From: Candidatus Falkowiibacteriota bacterium
GTDB taxonomy: Bacteria; Patescibacteriota; Patescibacteriia; Patescibacteriales; UBA12465
Length of the DNA stretch: 6,236 bases
Direction of reading: 5' to 3'
NCBI GenBank assembly: GCA_026396945.1
Contig: JAPLVX010000068.1
Coordinates: 1-6,236 of the forward strand
A model generated the notes under the pieces. The model was not told the DNA's origin. It searched no databases and saw nothing but the letters and a program-made list of their open reading frames with translations. Numbering within the stretch: the stretch's first letter is position 1; every line of letters starts with the position of its first letter. Positions 4,757 through 6,236 of the stretch are shown here, piece by piece. The position numbers and the translations under genes are program-made.

Positions 4757-5311
4757 ATGCGGATAAAATTCCATCGTTTAGAAGCCAAAGAAAAAAAATT
4801 TTTTAAAGCTAATCGGGACATTCATACGCCCCAGGTTTTTTTAATTGATGAGAATGGGGATAATTTTGGCATTATTGATACGGCCGAGGCTTTAACTAGA
4901 GCTCAGGACTTAGACATGGATTTAGTAGAAGTGAATCCTAAGGCTGACCCGCCGGTCGCTAAGATTATGGATATGGGTCAGTTCCGTTATGAAATGGAGA
5001 AAAAGGCTCACAAACAGAAAGTTCAACAGAAGAAAGTTGAAACTAAGAATATCCGCCTGTCCGTTCGGATTAGCGATCACGATTTTGAGTTTCGCCTTAA
5101 CAAAACAAAAAAATTTTTGAGCAAAGACAATAAGCTAAAATTAGAAATAAGTCTTAAGGGTCGGGAAAAACAGTATCCAGAGAAAGCGGCCGAAATCATT
5201 AATGATTTTGTGGCTAAATTACAGGCTTTGCCGACTTTAAAAATAGAATCAGAACAACCCTTGACAAAACAAGGGGGAAGGTTTACTATTTTATTAATAA
5301 ATAAGAAATAA
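4757..5311 (+). CDS. infC: Translation initiation factor IF-3
   Basis: IF-3 binds the 30S subunit, keeps it apart from 50S and checks the start codon and initiator tRNA. The 184 residues show both domains. The N domain runs from about 19 (NRDIHTPQVFLID, LDMDLVEVNPKADPPVAKIMD) to 83, followed by a lysine-rich linker (about 84-97). The C domain runs from about 98 to 183, with SDHDF (106-110) and LKGREKQYP (133-141). A basic N-terminal extension of about 18 residues precedes the N domain. The start is ATG, not the unusual AUU typical of the autoregulated E. coli gene, and there is no SD. It leads the infC-rpmI-rplT-secG operon. Confidence 0.96.
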   Translation: MRIKFHRLEAKEKKFFKANRDIHTPQVFLIDENGDNFGIIDTAEALTRAQDLDMDLVEVNPKADPPVAKIMDMGQFRYEMEKKAHKQKVQQKKVETKNIRLSVRISDHDFEFRLNKTKKFLSKDNKLKLEISLKGREKQYPEKAAEIINDFVAKLQALPTLKIESEQPLTKQGGRFTILLINKK

Positions 5312-5326
5312 ACTTGTCTCCTAAAT

Positions 5327-5347
5327 CAGGTTATTGCCTGTTTTTTT
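5327..5347 (+). terminator. Weak terminator or attenuator between infC and rpmI
   Basis: A short stem, cagg (5327-5330) with cctg (5337-5340) plus one G-U pair, has a 4-nt loop and is followed by seven T's. The stem is short, so partial read-through into rpmI-rplT is likely. I see no good promoter of its own for rpmI in the 53-nt gap. Confidence 0.5.
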
Positions 5348-5364
5348 AATCATTTTAAAGCTAT

Positions 5365-5562
5365 ATGCCAAAGATAAAGACTCATCAAGCGACGGTAAAA
5401 AGATTCCGCCTGACTGCTAAGAAGAAATTAAAACATCGCAAAGGCGGACAAGATCATTTTAATTCTCGGGAAACTGGGAAAACTAAACGGATTAAACGCT
5501 TAGATATCAGCGCGACTAAAACACTAGTTAAAACCATTAGAACTTTAACTCCTTATAATTAA
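5365..5562 (+). CDS. rpmI: 50S ribosomal protein L35 (bL35)
   Basis: This is a small basic protein of the large ribosomal subunit. The 65-residue length is typical of the family. The N-terminal signature is MPKIKTHQATVKRFRLTAKKK, here MPKIKTH then KRF..T, with a Lys/Arg-rich middle and the usual ending in TPYN. It follows infC by 53 nt and precedes rplT by only 4 nt, the classical gene order. No SD is seen upstream of ATG 5365, only a weak aaag at 5357-5360. Confidence 0.96.
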   Translation: MPKIKTHQATVKRFRLTAKKKLKHRKGGQDHFNSRETGKTKRIKRLDISATKTLVKTIRTLTPYN

Positions 5563-5566
5563 AAAT

Positions 5567-5914
5567 ATGCCTAGAGTAAAAAGAGGAACTACCCATGTTA
5601 AAAAACGTCGTAAATTATTGAAGCAAGTTAAGGGTTTCAAATGGGGCCGAAAAAAATTAATTAAACTCGCTAAAACCGCTCGCACCAAAGCTGGCGTTCA
5701 TGCCTACGTCGATCGTCGTAAAAAGAAAAGAGATATGCGTGGTTTGTGGCAAATTAAAATTAATGCCTTCGTCCGCGAGCATGATTTATCCTATTCTAAA
5801 TTTATTAAATTATTAAAAGATAATAAAATTGAAGTTGACCGTAAAATTTTAGCTGATTTAGCCGTGAATAATAAAACCGTTTTGCTAAATTTAATTAAAA
5901 AACTCAAACAGTAA
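5567..5914 (+). CDS. rplT: 50S ribosomal protein L20 (bL20)
   Basis: L20 binds 23S rRNA early in 50S assembly, and in many bacteria it also represses its own operon through an mRNA leader. The 115 residues match the family length and motifs: MPRVKRGT at the start, a long basic helix, then DRRKKKRDMRGLWQIKINA and LSYSKFIKLLKDNKIEVDRKIL-type text, and ILADLAV. Translation probably depends on coupling with rpmI, since the gap is only 4 nt and there is no SD. No obvious L20-binding leader is seen ahead of infC or rpmI. Confidence 0.97.
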   Translation: MPRVKRGTTHVKKRRKLLKQVKGFKWGRKKLIKLAKTARTKAGVHAYVDRRKKKRDMRGLWQIKINAFVREHDLSYSKFIKLLKDNKIEVDRKILADLAVNNKTVLLNLIKKLKQ

Positions 5915-5917
5915 TAT

Positions 5918-6130
5918 ATGCCTTGGCTTAAGATTGCCCAAATTGTTATTTCTTTGCTCTTAATCATCTCGATTCTGATGCAGAACCGCGGGACCGGACT
6001 CGGCAGCGCTTTTGGTGGTGGCAATAGCGTTTATTTGACTAAACGCGGGGTTGAGAAAAAATTATTTTACGCCACCATCGTTTTAGCAATTTTATTCTTC
6101 TTATCTTCTTTCGCCGGCTTAATCTTTTAA
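5918..6130 (+). CDS. secG: Preprotein translocase subunit SecG
   Basis: SecG is the accessory membrane subunit of the SecYEG protein-export channel and assists SecA-driven translocation. The 70-residue protein has the expected two membrane helices (about 4-21 and 49-70). They are joined by the hallmark loop LMQNRGTGLGSAFGGG (20-35), followed by a basic LTKRGVEKK segment. The gene starts 3 nt after rplT and has no SD, so it is probably translated by coupling in the same operon. Pairing of secG with ribosomal genes here is unlike E. coli but sensible for a compact genome. Confidence 0.95.
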   Translation: MPWLKIAQIVISLLLIISILMQNRGTGLGSAFGGGNSVYLTKRGVEKKLFYATIVLAILFFLSSFAGLIF

Positions 6131-6141
6131 GCTGGTATCCC

Positions 6142-6165
6142 AAACTTCTTTTTTAAGTTTTTTTT
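6142..6165 (+). terminator. Weak A/T-rich terminator-like hairpin after secG
   Basis: aaactt (6142-6147) pairs with aagttt (6155-6160) across a 7-nt loop and runs into T's. The stem contains only one G-C pair, so termination is likely partial at best. Confidence 0.35.
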
Positions 6166-6192
6166 AAGATTTAATTTTCTTAAAAATATAAT
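6164..6192 (+). promoter_or_regulatory. Possible promoter at the right edge
   Basis: TTAAGA (6164-6169, 4 of 6) and a perfect TATAAT (6187-6192) are 17 nt apart. It would drive whatever gene continues beyond the window, with a start near 6199. Confidence 0.4.
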
Positions 6193-6194
6193 CT

Positions 6195-6236
6195 GTGGAC
6201 CTATCTAAAAACAAAATTTTGCTTAACTTTAAAAAA
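6195..6236 (+). CDS. Possible N-terminus of a further gene (partial)
   Basis: From GTG 6195 the frame stays open to the window edge for 14 codons (reading MDLSKNKILLNFKK if GTG initiates). The Lys-rich start followed by hydrophobic residues would fit a cytoplasmic leader before a membrane anchor, but it is too short to judge. There is no SD, and the promoter at 6164-6192 would start transcription slightly after the GTG, so the real start may lie further on. Confidence 0.3.
   Translation, partial: MDLSKNKILLNFKK

Noticed and set aside
285..6130. Recoding of TGA as glycine (code 25, as in Gracilibacteria/Absconditabacteria)
   Set aside because: All conserved proteins are full length with standard stops, glycines are encoded by GGN, and no in-frame TGA is needed.

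Overview
The window looks like a chromosomal segment of an uncultured, small-genome bacterium, most likely from the Candidate Phyla Radiation (Patescibacteria, Parcubacteria-like). This is inferred from three things: the order infC-rpmI-rplT-secG, compact AT-rich genes that mostly lack a Shine-Dalgarno (SD) sequence, and an S-adenosylmethionine-decarboxylase-like protein with the wording 'GKEENQGYDAF...DSGISLYVW' that I associate with these lineages. All complete genes end in TAA or TAG and read through with the standard bacterial code. There is no sign of TGA recoding, rRNA, tRNA, CRISPR or transposon.

Layout. Positions 1-150 hold a GC-rich cluster of hairpins with a nonamer repeated three times, closed by an intrinsic terminator. 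Next come four separately insulated plus-strand genes. They are a small unknown protein (285-527), an AdoMetDC-like pyruvoyl-enzyme homologue (710-1066), a RidA-family deaminase (1225-1650) and an M20C aminoacyl-histidine dipeptidase of the PepD family (1900-3399). The dipeptidase converges on a minus-strand gene (3591-3965) that encodes an isolated EF-Tu-domain-2-like barrel. That gene is divergent from an unknown 160-residue protein (4169-4651), which is driven by an almost ideal sigma-70-type promoter.

The right third is the translation/secretion operon infC (IF-3), rpmI (bL35), rplT (bL20) and secG, with very short spacers. The window ends in the possible first codons of a further gene.

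Functionally, the left part is small housekeeping and scavenging metabolism: peptide breakdown, removal of reactive enamines, and a possible polyamine-related decarboxylase. The right part is core translation plus the SecYEG accessory subunit. The points most worth a second look are the altered processing residues of the SpeD homologue, the stand-alone EF-Tu-like barrel with an insertion encoded by a perfect inverted repeat, the apparently leaderless infC, and the unknown 160-residue protein.
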